45,855 nt of DNA from an uncultured Acidimicrobiales bacterium (lineage in GTDB: Bacteria; Actinomycetota; Acidimicrobiia; Acidimicrobiales; UBA10347): contig CALLPT010000293.1 of assembly GCA_938015575.1 (NCBI GenBank), positions 1-45,855 of the forward strand. The letters run 5' to 3'. The position numbers and the translations under genes are program-made. The notes under the pieces were generated by a model, which ran no database searches, had not been told where the DNA came from, and worked only from the letters and a program-made list of their open reading frames with translations. Below are positions 29,231 to 37,909 of the stretch, piece by piece (position 1 is the first letter of the stretch; every line of letters begins with the position of its first letter).

Positions 29231-30136
29231 ATGGTTTCCGAGATCTTCGACGCGTCGCTCTGGACAGAGGTCCCCGGGTTCGACTTCAGCGACATCACGT
29301 ACCACCGCGCCAACGATGTGGCGGCCGTGCGGATCGCGTTCAACCGACCCGAGATTCGCAACGCGTTTCGCCCCCACACCGTCGACGAGCTGTACCGGGC
29401 GCTCGACCATGCTCGCCAAAGCAGCGACGTTGGCTGTGTTCTGTTGACCGGGAACGGACCCTCACCCCGTGACGGTGGCTGGGCGTTCTGCTCGGGCGGC
29501 GATCAACGCATCCGCGGTAAGGACGGCTACCGCTACACCGAGGGCAATGCCGAGACCGCCGACGCAATCGACCCAGGACGCAGCGGCCGCCTCCACATCC
29601 TCGAGTGTCAGCGACTGATCCGATTCATGCCCAAGGTCGTCATCGCCGTCGTGCCCGGTTGGGCCGCTGGTGGCGGACACAGCCTGCACGTGGTCTGCGA
29701 TCTCACGATCGCGAGCGAAGAGCACGCTCGTTTCAAGCAGACCGACACCGACGTCGCCAGCTTCGATGGCGGTTTCGGTTCGGCCTTGTTGGCCCGCCAG
29801 GTCGGCCAGAAGTTCGCCCGCGAAATCTTCTTTCTCGGCCGCACCTACACCGCGGCCGAAGCGCATGCCCAAGGCGTGGTCAACGCGGTCGTGCCGCACG
29901 CCGATCTCGAAACGGAAGCGCTGCAGTGGGCACGCGAAATCTGCGGCAAGAGCCCGACCGCCCAGCGCATGGCCAAGTTCGCCCTCAACCTCATCGACGA
30001 CGGACTCGTCGGCCAGCAGGTATTCGCTGGCGAAGCGACCCGCCTGGCTTACATGACCGAAGAAGCCCAGGAGGGGCGGGACGCCTTCTTGGAAAAGCGT
30101 GACCCGGATTGGTCTGGATTCCCCTACCACTTCTGA
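29231..30136 (+). CDS. menB: 1,4-dihydroxy-2-naphthoyl-CoA synthase
   Basis: AFCSGGDQRIRGKDGY, GWAAGGGHSLHVVCDLTIAS, FKQTDTDVASFDGGFGSALLARQVGQKFAREIFFLGR, MTEEAQEGRDAFLEKRDPDWSGFPYHF: MenB family signature. Confidence 0.96.
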   Translation: MVSEIFDASLWTEVPGFDFSDITYHRANDVAAVRIAFNRPEIRNAFRPHTVDELYRALDHARQSSDVGCVLLTGNGPSPRDGGWAFCSGGDQRIRGKDGYRYTEGNAETADAIDPGRSGRLHILECQRLIRFMPKVVIAVVPGWAAGGGHSLHVVCDLTIASEEHARFKQTDTDVASFDGGFGSALLARQVGQKFAREIFFLGRTYTAAEAHAQGVVNAVVPHADLETEALQWAREICGKSPTAQRMAKFALNLIDDGLVGQQVFAGEATRLAYMTEEAQEGRDAFLEKRDPDWSGFPYHF

Positions 30137-30198
30137 AGCCGGTGGGCACCGGGCTCACGAGAGGGCCGAATCCGAGCGAGTAGATTGTTCCTGCACTC

Positions 30199-31035
30199 AT
30201 GGGCACCTTTGAACTCCTCATCGTCTTCGCTGCACTGATGGCGGTCATCTCCTTGGTGGCGATCGCTATCGATTGGGTGGGGCGACCGTTGAAGAACCGC
30301 CGGTTCATCCCGCGCATCTACCGCTACGAAGACGAAGTCAGCCCCCTCGACGTCGCCCCGCTGCCGTCGCCACTCGTCGCTGCCGGTCCGCCGCTCTCTG
30401 CCGCGCCGCCGGTCTCAGTCACGCCGCCCGTGCTCGCTGCTCCGGCCTCGATGGCGCCCGCCGTCTCGATGCCACCGCTCGCACCACCGCCGGCCTCGAT
30501 GGCTCCCGCGAGCCCGCCCATCGTCAAGCCGTCGACGACGACGGTCGCCGCCAGCCTCGCTCCCCGGCCGCCAAGCGCGACCGGCCCGGTCGCTCCGGCG
30601 ACGACCACGTCGGCGTTTCAGGACAATGTCGGCCTCAACAGCGATGCCGGCGACGCCGGCGAAATCACCGGCGACACCGGCGACACCGGCGACTCAGCGC
30701 GTCCACGCGGCATCGCCGAAACCGTCCGCTCACAGAGCGCGACCGCGTGGACGCCGGACATGCCGCTCGACGCCCGCGTCGACGACGCCAATCCCACGCC
30801 CGACGAAAAGGCGCAGCGCTATTGGATGGCCACGGCGCACGGCGTCGGCGCGACGACACACTTCGACGACGTCAACCTCGCTCGTATGGCCCTTGGCAAG
30901 GCGCCCACACGGCGCAACCCCCGCACCGGCGATGTCGAAGCCATGGAGCTGGTTGGTTTGCGAGCAAGTTCGCACCGCAGCGACGTGCGCATGAAATGGC
31001 CCGATGAGACGGTCGACCCGTGGAGCTCGTCATGA
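30199..31035 (+). CDS. N-terminally membrane-anchored Pro/Ala-rich hypothetical protein
   Basis: TM MGTFELLIVFAALMAVISLVAIAI, about 100-aa P/A/S/T-rich linker, conserved-looking C-terminal segment. Confidence 0.72.
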   Translation: MGTFELLIVFAALMAVISLVAIAIDWVGRPLKNRRFIPRIYRYEDEVSPLDVAPLPSPLVAAGPPLSAAPPVSVTPPVLAAPASMAPAVSMPPLAPPPASMAPASPPIVKPSTTTVAASLAPRPPSATGPVAPATTTSAFQDNVGLNSDAGDAGEITGDTGDTGDSARPRGIAETVRSQSATAWTPDMPLDARVDDANPTPDEKAQRYWMATAHGVGATTHFDDVNLARMALGKAPTRRNPRTGDVEAMELVGLRASSHRSDVRMKWPDETVDPWSSS

Positions 31036-31481
31036 GTCTGGCCCAGTCATTCGCCAAGGGCAGCGGGCGGCGCACCAAGTGGCAGGGATCAACGGTGCAC
31101 TCGGTCCTCAAGGTCGACGTCAGCGCCGGAGACCGGATCGTGGTCGAACGAGTGCGATCGTCGCGGGTGCGGGCCCAGGCACTCAAGCTTGCCGTCGATC
31201 GTGGAGACCTGCGCGCGAACGGCATCGCCGTTCCCGTCGTGTCCATCTGGAGTCACACCGCACCCGAGCGAGTCGAGATCCAGGTCGTTGGCCGGCGAGC
31301 GAAGTCGATTGACATCTGGAACGCATGGTCCTACGAAGGTGTCGACTCTTCATGGATCGGCAACGCGGCCATGCTCGTCGAGCGCGAAGGCCGAGGGCAA
31401 CTTCTGCGCTGTAGCGACGGGCTCGGCGATCCAACGTTCGACGATCTCGTCGTGCGCCTCGAGGTGATTCCTGGTGAGTGA
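31032..31481 (+). CDS. hypothetical protein, translationally coupled to upstream gene
   Basis: ATG at 31032 overlaps upstream TGA (ATGA); 149 aa MSLAQSFAKGSGRRTKWQGSTVHSVLKVDVSAGDRI. Confidence 0.7.
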   Translation: MSLAQSFAKGSGRRTKWQGSTVHSVLKVDVSAGDRIVVERVRSSRVRAQALKLAVDRGDLRANGIAVPVVSIWSHTAPERVEIQVVGRRAKSIDIWNAWSYEGVDSSWIGNAAMLVEREGRGQLLRCSDGLGDPTFDDLVVRLEVIPGE

Positions 31482-32127
31482 ACGACCGACCAATCCCCTG
31501 CTGTTGCCCGAGGAGCTGAACGCCTTTCGCTCCGTGGGTGTCGAACGCCACTTCGCTCCCGGTGAACGTGTCGTGAGCATCGGCGCCCAATCGAGCGAGG
31601 TTTTCTACCTGATCGAAGGGCTCGTCAAGATCGTCGTGATCTCGACAACGGGAACTGAATCGGTGTTCGGCCTGCGAGCACCCGGTGAGTTCGTAGGCGA
31701 AATGAGCACCCTGAACAACGAGCGGCGTTCGGCCGACGTGGTCGCCATCGAATCGACGCTGGCTGTGATGGTCACGGCTTCTCGTTTCACGGAGTACCTC
31801 GAACGGTTCCCGGCCGTGGCCCTCGCGCTCCTGCGCATGCAAAGCCGTCGGCTCAACGAGATGACCGTGCGCAGCATGCTCGGCGCTCGCTCCGTCCGGG
31901 CACGAGTCGCCCAGCGACTCCTCGAGCTCTCCGGTGGTCTAGCGGCCGATCCCGGCAGTGTCGTCGAACTCACCCAAGGGGACCTGGCCCAGTACATCGA
32001 TGCGAGCCGCGAATGGACCTCCAAGGCGCTCGGCGAACTGCGTCGGGCCGGCGCGATCCGCACGGCGCGCGGGCGAGTGGTCGTGCTCGATCCGATTGCC
32101 TTGCAACAGGCCGCTCTCGAGGACTGA
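31474..32127 (+). CDS. Crp/Fnr-family transcriptional regulator
   Basis: GTG start; cNMP-binding-like FAPGERVVSIGAQSSEVFYLIEGLVKI, GEFVGEMSTL; C-terminal HTH TQGDLAQYIDASREWTSKALGEL. Confidence 0.93.
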   Translation: MSERPTNPLLLPEELNAFRSVGVERHFAPGERVVSIGAQSSEVFYLIEGLVKIVVISTTGTESVFGLRAPGEFVGEMSTLNNERRSADVVAIESTLAVMVTASRFTEYLERFPAVALALLRMQSRRLNEMTVRSMLGARSVRARVAQRLLELSGGLAADPGSVVELTQGDLAQYIDASREWTSKALGELRRAGAIRTARGRVVVLDPIALQQAALED

Positions 32128-32141
32128 GCGACCCGACCCCG

Positions 32142-32181
32142 CAGCCGAGCAGCCGAGCAGCCGAACAGCCGAACAGCCGAG
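32142..32181. repeat. 5 x 8-bp tandem repeat (CAGCCGAG/A)
   Basis: cagccgag cagccgag cagccgaa cagccgaa cagccgag just after the Crp gene stop. Confidence 0.85.
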
Positions 32182-32186
32182 CGAGT

Positions 32187-32675
32187 TCAGCCCGCTGACG
32201 ACACCTGCGCCACCCAGCGGTCATCAGTGGGCACCTCGGCGAGCGCCCGAGCGGCATCGAGGGCAAAGTCCAAGACGTCGGCGGTCGGCGTCGCTGGGTG
32301 GATGGCGAGCAGCAGGCCTCGTTTGGAGTGATCGCCGATCTTGTGCCAGGTGGCCGGGACAGCCACGCCGCGTTCCTGGAGGCGTTCGAATGCCTGTGCG
32401 CCCGTCGCATGCAGAACACCGATCTGCGCCGGCTCACCGTCTTGGGGCGGCACCCACGTGACCTCCGGGACCTTGGAGGCTCGGGCGGAGAACAACCGGT
32501 GCAACACGCTCCGCACGGGCAGATGCTCGGCATCGACCCATGGCGAGATCGTCAACCATTCGCTTCCGTCGCCAAGAGCAGAGATCCGATCGATCTCGTC
32601 GACGACTTCGGCTGGGTCATCGTCGCGGAAGTGGACCATGCGGTGTTCGATCGCCACCGCGTCATGTAACCACAA
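32187..32675 (-). CDS. hypothetical protein
   Basis: 162-codon ORF, convergent with the Crp gene; start uncertain (a GTG at 32657 is also possible). Confidence 0.6.
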   Translation of the reverse strand: MWLHDAVAIEHRMVHFRDDDPAEVVDEIDRISALGDGSEWLTISPWVDAEHLPVRSVLHRLFSARASKVPEVTWVPPQDGEPAQIGVLHATGAQAFERLQERGVAVPATWHKIGDHSKRGLLLAIHPATPTADVLDFALDAARALAEVPTDDRWVAQVSSAG

Positions 32676-32713
32676 TCAGGGCCGGATGCGGCGCCGCGAG
32701 TAGCTTCGTTGCG

Positions 32714-33433
32714 ATGACAGATCTCCGGGCCCGCTTCGACGCGTGGATGGCCGAGCACGACAGCGGCGACGAACCGGCCACACCTGCGGCAACCGTCTTG
32801 GTGCTTCGCGATGGCGACGCTGGCCTCGAAGTCCTCATGGTGCAACGCAACAGCAAGGGCACCTTTGCCAGCAACTGGGTGTTCCCCGGCGGCAAGGTCG
32901 ACCCCGAGGACTTCGACGGCGACGACGACATCGTCGCTGCCAGCCGTCGAGCAGCAAGCCGCGAGGCCGTCGAAGAAGCGGATGTCGTGATCGACGCCGA
33001 TCGGCTAATCCCATTCTCACACTGGATGCCGCCCACCGTCATACCCCGCCGATTCGCGACCTGGTTCTATGCGACCGAGGCCCCGGCCGGGGTCGATGGT
33101 GACGTGACCATCGACGGGGGCGAAATCGTCGATCATCTTTGGGTCACCCCGACCGAGGCGCTTGCTCGTCACAAGGCGGGCGAAGTCGGGTTGGTGCCCC
33201 CGACCTGGATCACCCTCCACCATCTCGAGGCGCATGGATCTGCCGCGGCTGCGCTCGCCGCGATTGCTGATCGGGAGCCGCCGTTCTACTTGACTCGCCA
33301 AATCTCTACCGACCCGCCCACCGTTGCCTGGCACGGCGACGCCGGCTATGAAAGCGGCGACCTCGATGCGCCCGGCGGGCGCCATCGCCTCACGATGCTG
33401 GCGGGCGGCTGGATCTTCGAAGAGCCGAGTTAG
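32714..33433 (+). CDS. NUDIX hydrolase
   Basis: GGKVDPEDFDGDDDIVAASRRAASREAVEEADV Nudix box; ATG 32714. Confidence 0.88.
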   Translation: MTDLRARFDAWMAEHDSGDEPATPAATVLVLRDGDAGLEVLMVQRNSKGTFASNWVFPGGKVDPEDFDGDDDIVAASRRAASREAVEEADVVIDADRLIPFSHWMPPTVIPRRFATWFYATEAPAGVDGDVTIDGGEIVDHLWVTPTEALARHKAGEVGLVPPTWITLHHLEAHGSAAAALAAIADREPPFYLTRQISTDPPTVAWHGDAGYESGDLDAPGGRHRLTMLAGGWIFEEPS

Positions 33434-33442
33434 AAAAGCGAA

Positions 33443-33466
33443 ACGGACCGCCCGAAGGCGGTCCGT
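33443..33466. terminator. hairpin terminator, probably bidirectional
   Basis: Perfect 10-bp stem ACGGACCGCC-cgaa-GGCGGTCCGT between convergent genes; T-rich TTTCGCTTTTC follows on the minus strand. Confidence 0.85.
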
Positions 33467-33519
33467 CATGAGCTTTGTCTGGACCGAGCGAACTCGGTCA
33501 GAGGTCAGCGAGCGCTGGT

Positions 33520-33699
33520 TCAGCCCTCGTCAGCTTGCTGGTCGAGGATGTCTTCGGCCTTGTCCTGCGCCATGTCGACCTTGTCAGCGAACTTGCCGTC
33601 CGTCTTCTCGTCGATCATGTCGCCGGCCTTTTCGACGCCGGCCTTGGCCTTGTCGGCATTGCCCTTGAGCATGCCCTTGATGGTGTCCAGAAGACCCAT
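33520..33699 (-). CDS. 59-aa Rv0909/MT0933-like 'antitoxin' family protein
   Basis: MGLLDTIKGMLKGNADKAKAGVEKAGDMIDEKTDGKFADKVDMAQDKAEDILDQQADEG*, with SD GAAAGGAG upstream; absent from the ORF track (under 60 aa). Confidence 0.82.
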   Translation of the reverse strand: MGLLDTIKGMLKGNADKAKAGVEKAGDMIDEKTDGKFADKVDMAQDKAEDILDQQADEG

Positions 33700-33830
33700 G
33701 GGTGGCTCCTTTCGTGGTTGTTTGAGATTCGGCGTTCAAGGCTAGGGCCGAAGGCTCGGACTTCCGGTCATCGCAGGCCGATCAAACCCGTGTGATGCGG
33801 CACCTACACTCTGCGCCGAGGAGGATGCGT

Positions 33831-36248
33831 ATGACTGCAGACGATCGCCCAGACGCCGACAAGAGCGGCCACTTCTATCTGGGACGAAACGGCGAGAACG
33901 ACAACATCCAGTACGAGGCTGGCGACCTGACCACCCATGGGGTGATCGTCGGCATGACAGGTTCGGGCAAGACCGGCCTGGGTGTGATCATGCTCGAAGA
34001 GGCCCTGCTCGAAGGGATCCCGACGCTGATCATCGATCCCAAGGGCGACATGGGCAACCTCATGCTCACCTTCCCAGACCTGGCTGCATCGGACTTCGCT
34101 CCTTGGGTCGACGACGAGACCGACCCGGCGGCCACTGCCGACCTGTGGCGTTCCGGTTTGGAGCGCAGCGGCATCGGTCCTGAACGCATCGGGCGCCTTC
34201 GCTCCGGCTGCGACATGACCATCTATACGCCCGGCTCGGCGGCCGGCGTGCCGCTCAACGTCATCGGTTCGATGTCGGCACCGGGTCGCAGTGACGGCGA
34301 CGACGACATCACCTTCGCCGAGACCAAGCACGACGAGATCGAGGGCCTGGTCAGTTCACTGCTGGGCCTGATCGGTGTGAACAGCGACCCGCTGAGCGGG
34401 CGCGAGCACATCTTGTTGGCGAACATCGTCGACCATTACTGGACTCGCGGCCAGGCGCTGAGCATCGAGTCGCTCATCGAGAACGTCATGCAGCCACCGT
34501 TCCGCAAGCTCGGTGTCATGCAACTCGACACGCTCTTCCCCGAGGGCGACCGCACCAAGCTCGCCATGAAACTCAACGGCCTGGCCGCCTCGCCGGCCTT
34601 CGCTGCCTGGAGCCAGGGCGTTCCCCTCGACATCGACTCGATGCTCTTCCAAGCCAACGGCGACCCGAGAGCTGCGATCGTCAACATCGCTCACTTGGCC
34701 GACGAGGAACGCCAGTTCGTGGTCACGCTGCTGCTGTCCAAGGTCGTCACGTGGATGCGGAGCCAACCGGGCAGCTCGGATCTGCGTGTCCTCGTGTACA
34801 TGGACGAGGTGTACGGCTACTGCCCCCCGACGGCGATGCCGCCATCGAAGAAGCCGATCCTGACGATCCTGAAGCAGGCGCGAGCTTTTGGTGTCGGCCT
34901 GGTGCTGTCGACGCAGAACCCGGTCGACATCGACTACAAGGCAATCTCCAATGCGGGCACCTGGATGATCGGTCGCCTCCAGACCGAACGCGACAAGGCA
35001 CGCCTGCTCGAAGGCATGCAACGAAGCGACGGCGGGGCCGACGTCAAGGAGCTCGACGAGACGATCTCGAGCCTCGACAAGCGCGAGTTCGTCTTGCACT
35101 CGACCCGATCCAACCCCCAGACCTTCTCAACCCGATGGGCCATGTCCTATCTGCCGGGACCGTTGAGCCGTCACCAGATCACGGAACTGATGCAGGATCG
35201 GGACAAGACGGCGACGGCCGCTACGTCCGCCGCGACGTCGCCAACCGCGGCTGCGCCCGCCACGGCACCGGCCGATGACACCCCCGAACTCGCCGAAGAC
35301 GAGAGCACGCTGGCCCCGTCGGTGGCCAAGGGCATCCCGGTCCGCTATGTGCGTCGTGACGCTCCCTGGGCCGACGAAGCCGGCCTGGATCTGACCAGCA
35401 CCCGTCTTGTGCCGGCGCTGGCTGTGCGCATGAACCTGCTCTACGACGACACCAAGGCCGATCTTCGGCACGAGGCCGAGTGGGAAGCCATCGTGCGCAT
35501 CGACGACGATCGCATCGACCCCGACGACGCGACGATCGTCGACTTCGACGATCGCGACTTCACCGATGTCGCGCCCGACGGCGCCGTCTACGTGCTGCCC
35601 CAGGCCGACATCGACTCGTCTCCGCTGTTCACCCAGGCCAAGGCTGCGTTCAAGGACCATCTGTACCGCAGCGAGATGCTTCAGCTCTTCGCCAACAAGG
35701 AACTCGACCTGTACAGCCGCATCGGTGAAACCGAAGAAGAGTTCACGCGTCGATGCGAGCGCTACGCCGACGAGCTGGCCGACGAAGAACTCGAAGATCT
35801 CATGAAGCGCCGCGAGCGCGACGTCGAGAAGCAGCGTGACATGTTGCGCAAACTCGAGCTCGAGGTCGAGCAGCTCGAAGACCAGAAAGAAGACGCCAGC
35901 CGCGACGCCAAGCTCGGCATGCTGATGGATGTCGGCGAGACGGTGTTCGGGATGCTTGGAGGCGGCCGTCGCCGCCGCCGCTCCGTCGCTGCGGCTGGCC
36001 GTCGCGTGCTTCGTGATAGCCGGTCGGGCAGTCGCCTCGATCAGCGGCTCGAAGCAAAAGACCAGAAGCTCTCCGAAGAAGAAGAGGACCTGGCCGAGAT
36101 GCTCGAAGAGTTCGAGTCCAAGGAACTCGAGATCGTCTCCGAGTTCAACGACAAAGCCCAAGAGGTCGAGTCGTTCGAGGTCGGGCTAGAAAAGGCCGAC
36201 ATCTCTATCGACGACATCATGCTCGTCTGGCTGCCCTCCATCACCTGA
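33831..36248 (+). CDS. HerA/VirB4-like P-loop ATPase with C-terminal coiled coil
   Basis: Walker A GMTGSGKTGLG, IIDPKGDMGNL, VYMDEVYGYCPP Walker B, STQNPVDIDYKAISNAGTW; Lys/Glu coiled coil near the C-terminus; RBS GAGGAGG. Confidence 0.9.
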   Translation: MTADDRPDADKSGHFYLGRNGENDNIQYEAGDLTTHGVIVGMTGSGKTGLGVIMLEEALLEGIPTLIIDPKGDMGNLMLTFPDLAASDFAPWVDDETDPAATADLWRSGLERSGIGPERIGRLRSGCDMTIYTPGSAAGVPLNVIGSMSAPGRSDGDDDITFAETKHDEIEGLVSSLLGLIGVNSDPLSGREHILLANIVDHYWTRGQALSIESLIENVMQPPFRKLGVMQLDTLFPEGDRTKLAMKLNGLAASPAFAAWSQGVPLDIDSMLFQANGDPRAAIVNIAHLADEERQFVVTLLLSKVVTWMRSQPGSSDLRVLVYMDEVYGYCPPTAMPPSKKPILTILKQARAFGVGLVLSTQNPVDIDYKAISNAGTWMIGRLQTERDKARLLEGMQRSDGGADVKELDETISSLDKREFVLHSTRSNPQTFSTRWAMSYLPGPLSRHQITELMQDRDKTATAATSAATSPTAAAPATAPADDTPELAEDESTLAPSVAKGIPVRYVRRDAPWADEAGLDLTSTRLVPALAVRMNLLYDDTKADLRHEAEWEAIVRIDDDRIDPDDATIVDFDDRDFTDVAPDGAVYVLPQADIDSSPLFTQAKAAFKDHLYRSEMLQLFANKELDLYSRIGETEEEFTRRCERYADELADEELEDLMKRRERDVEKQRDMLRKLELEVEQLEDQKEDASRDAKLGMLMDVGETVFGMLGGGRRRRRSVAAAGRRVLRDSRSGSRLDQRLEAKDQKLSEEEEDLAEMLEEFESKELEIVSEFNDKAQEVESFEVGLEKADISIDDIMLVWLPSIT

Positions 36249-36253
36249 CCTCT

Positions 36254-36308
36254 CCGAAATTGATGTGGTTTGGGGGTGCCCGGCACCTCCAAACTGCCTC
36301 AATTTCGG
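36254..36308. repeat. palindromic intergenic element, copy 2; probable bidirectional terminator
   Basis: Outer stem CCGAAATTGA/TCAATTTCGG, internal loop, inner stem TTTGGGGGTGCC/GGCACCTCCAAA; shares 24 nt with the copy at 273-296. Confidence 0.85.
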
Positions 36309-36315
36309 CAGAGGG

Positions 36316-37818
36316 CTATTCGTTGGGGACTTCTTCGGGGTTGTCGAGGTCGATCGGTTCCTCGTCGGCGGCTGCTTCTGACGAGGTCGACGACGCGGCA
36401 ACGGGCAACTCGAGGCCCTGATTGCGGGTCGCGGTAAGGCCGTAGAGATTGTCGCCGGCGCAATCGAGATCGCGTGGAGGTTGCGGGTGTGCCTGCACCC
36501 ATCGCCCGCCCTCGACCACCATCAACGCGAAGCAGCTCGTTGGTTGGCGACCGCCCGGATTGGTGAGCGGCAGCATGCCGTTGGCGTTGAAGCCGTCGAT
36601 CGAGCGGGCGGCCGTCACCAGCGCTTCGCGAGTCGGCTGTTCGGGTTCGACCTCGAGCATCTTGTTGAACGAAGCTTCGAACAAGCGCCCCGCCATCCAA
36701 GTCTGAATACCAACTTCGCTCCACCCGACATCGGGGGCGAACTGCTTGAGGTAGAAGCGATAGTCGATGAACTCGTCGTCGGCGGTTGGTGAGTCGATCG
36801 GCACGTGCGGAATCCAGGTGTAGACCCCCTCGACGGCCAGGCCACCATCGTCGAGGAACTGCTGGGAGTAACACGTGAACTCGCACAGCACCCAGGTCAG
36901 GTCGAGCTCGCTGCTACGAAACTCGCGCAGCAATTCGATGAGCCGATCCGGGTCCGCGTTCCAGACAATGGCCTCGCTCTCAAGTTCGGTGAAGCGGGTG
37001 AGGATTCGTTCCGATGGCCCTTCGTCGAGATCGGTATCGATCGTGCGCACCGTGTAGCCGAGACCATCGAGCATTTCGAAGAGCCGTTCGGTTTCATTGC
37101 GAAGCTGAAGCTCCTCGAACCAGAAGGTCGTGACATTGTCAACGGTGTCGGGGTATTCCTGGGCCAACCATGCGGCCGGACCGGCCTGGCGCAGGTCGTT
37201 GTAGATCGGATTCGGAATGAAGGTGTTCGCCGATTCGGCCCGTAGTGCCCCATGGACATCGCCGGAGAAATCGGCGATGTTGCAGTCTTCGGTGCCCAGC
37301 AGTTCCGCGCCTGCGTAGTCGTTCAGGCTCTGGGCCCCGACGATGGCGAAGTACGCGCCGCTGCAAACGACCTCGAGCACCGCTCGGTGGTTCGTGAGCG
37401 ACGTGTCGAACGTCGAAACGATCACATCGCGACCGCCGAGTCCGCCCCGGTCGTTGATTTCGAGCTCCCAGGCCTTGGCCGCACTCCAGGCGTCGCGGAA
37501 GAGCCCATCGGCGGTTCCGCCGGTTTCGACGTCGGCGATAACGGCGACCCGCACCGACGATTCGTTGAGTCCCGGCACCCGCTCGGGACGGACCGTGGGG
37601 ACCGGTGTCGCACCTTGGCGCGGCGTCGGCGATGGGGTTGGCGTGATGGTCGGCGACGGGGTCGGCGGTGCTGGCGTCGGCGTCGCGGTCACCAAAGCGT
37701 TCGGCGCCGAAGATGCAGCGATCGGCGGCCGAGGCTCGCCACACGCACCCACGAGCAGGGCCAAGGCGACGACGACGGCAATTGCGGCAGACGTCAGCCG
37801 AGACGCTCGGGTAGGCAC
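36316..37818 (-). CDS. ABC-type branched-chain amino acid (LivK-like) substrate-binding lipoprotein
   Basis: Lipoprotein signal ALALLVGACGEPRPP, Thr/Pro linker, then VRVAVIADVETGGTADGLFRDAWSAAKAWELEINDRGGLGGRDVIVSTFDT, periplasmic-binding type 1 fold. Confidence 0.82.
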   Translation of the reverse strand: MPTRASRLTSAAIAVVVALALLVGACGEPRPPIAASSAPNALVTATPTPAPPTPSPTITPTPSPTPRQGATPVPTVRPERVPGLNESSVRVAVIADVETGGTADGLFRDAWSAAKAWELEINDRGGLGGRDVIVSTFDTSLTNHRAVLEVVCSGAYFAIVGAQSLNDYAGAELLGTEDCNIADFSGDVHGALRAESANTFIPNPIYNDLRQAGPAAWLAQEYPDTVDNVTTFWFEELQLRNETERLFEMLDGLGYTVRTIDTDLDEGPSERILTRFTELESEAIVWNADPDRLIELLREFRSSELDLTWVLCEFTCYSQQFLDDGGLAVEGVYTWIPHVPIDSPTADDEFIDYRFYLKQFAPDVGWSEVGIQTWMAGRLFEASFNKMLEVEPEQPTREALVTAARSIDGFNANGMLPLTNPGGRQPTSCFALMVVEGGRWVQAHPQPPRDLDCAGDNLYGLTATRNQGLELPVAASSTSSEAAADEEPIDLDNPEEVPNE

Positions 37819-37843
37819 GGCAGAACTCTATTGCAGCGAGCGA

Positions 37844-37902
37844 GTGAAACGGGTTAGGTCCGACCCCGCTGAAACACCGGGGTCGGACCTGAAGCGTTTC
37901 AC
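37844..37902. repeat. large composite palindrome (8-bp outer, 13-bp inner stem); REP-like or terminator
   Basis: GTGAAACG 37844-37851 / CGTTTCAC 37895-37902; AGGTCCGACCCCG 37856-37868 / CGGGGTCGGACCT 37878-37890. Confidence 0.85.
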
Positions 37903-37909
37903 TGCCCCG

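Noticed and set aside
30376-30530. CRISPR-like or satellite repeat in the Pro/Ala-rich segment
   Set aside because: Irregular spacing; explained by low-complexity Pro/Ala/Ser/Met coding sequence.
33520-33699. Complete toxin-antitoxin locus
   Set aside because: Only the antitoxin-family-like protein is visible; neighbours are a NUDIX hydrolase and a HerA-like ATPase, no toxin ORF.
33831-36248. HerA-based anti-phage system
   Set aside because: No NurA, Sir2, DUF4297 or other effector is adjacent; a system claim is not supported from this window.
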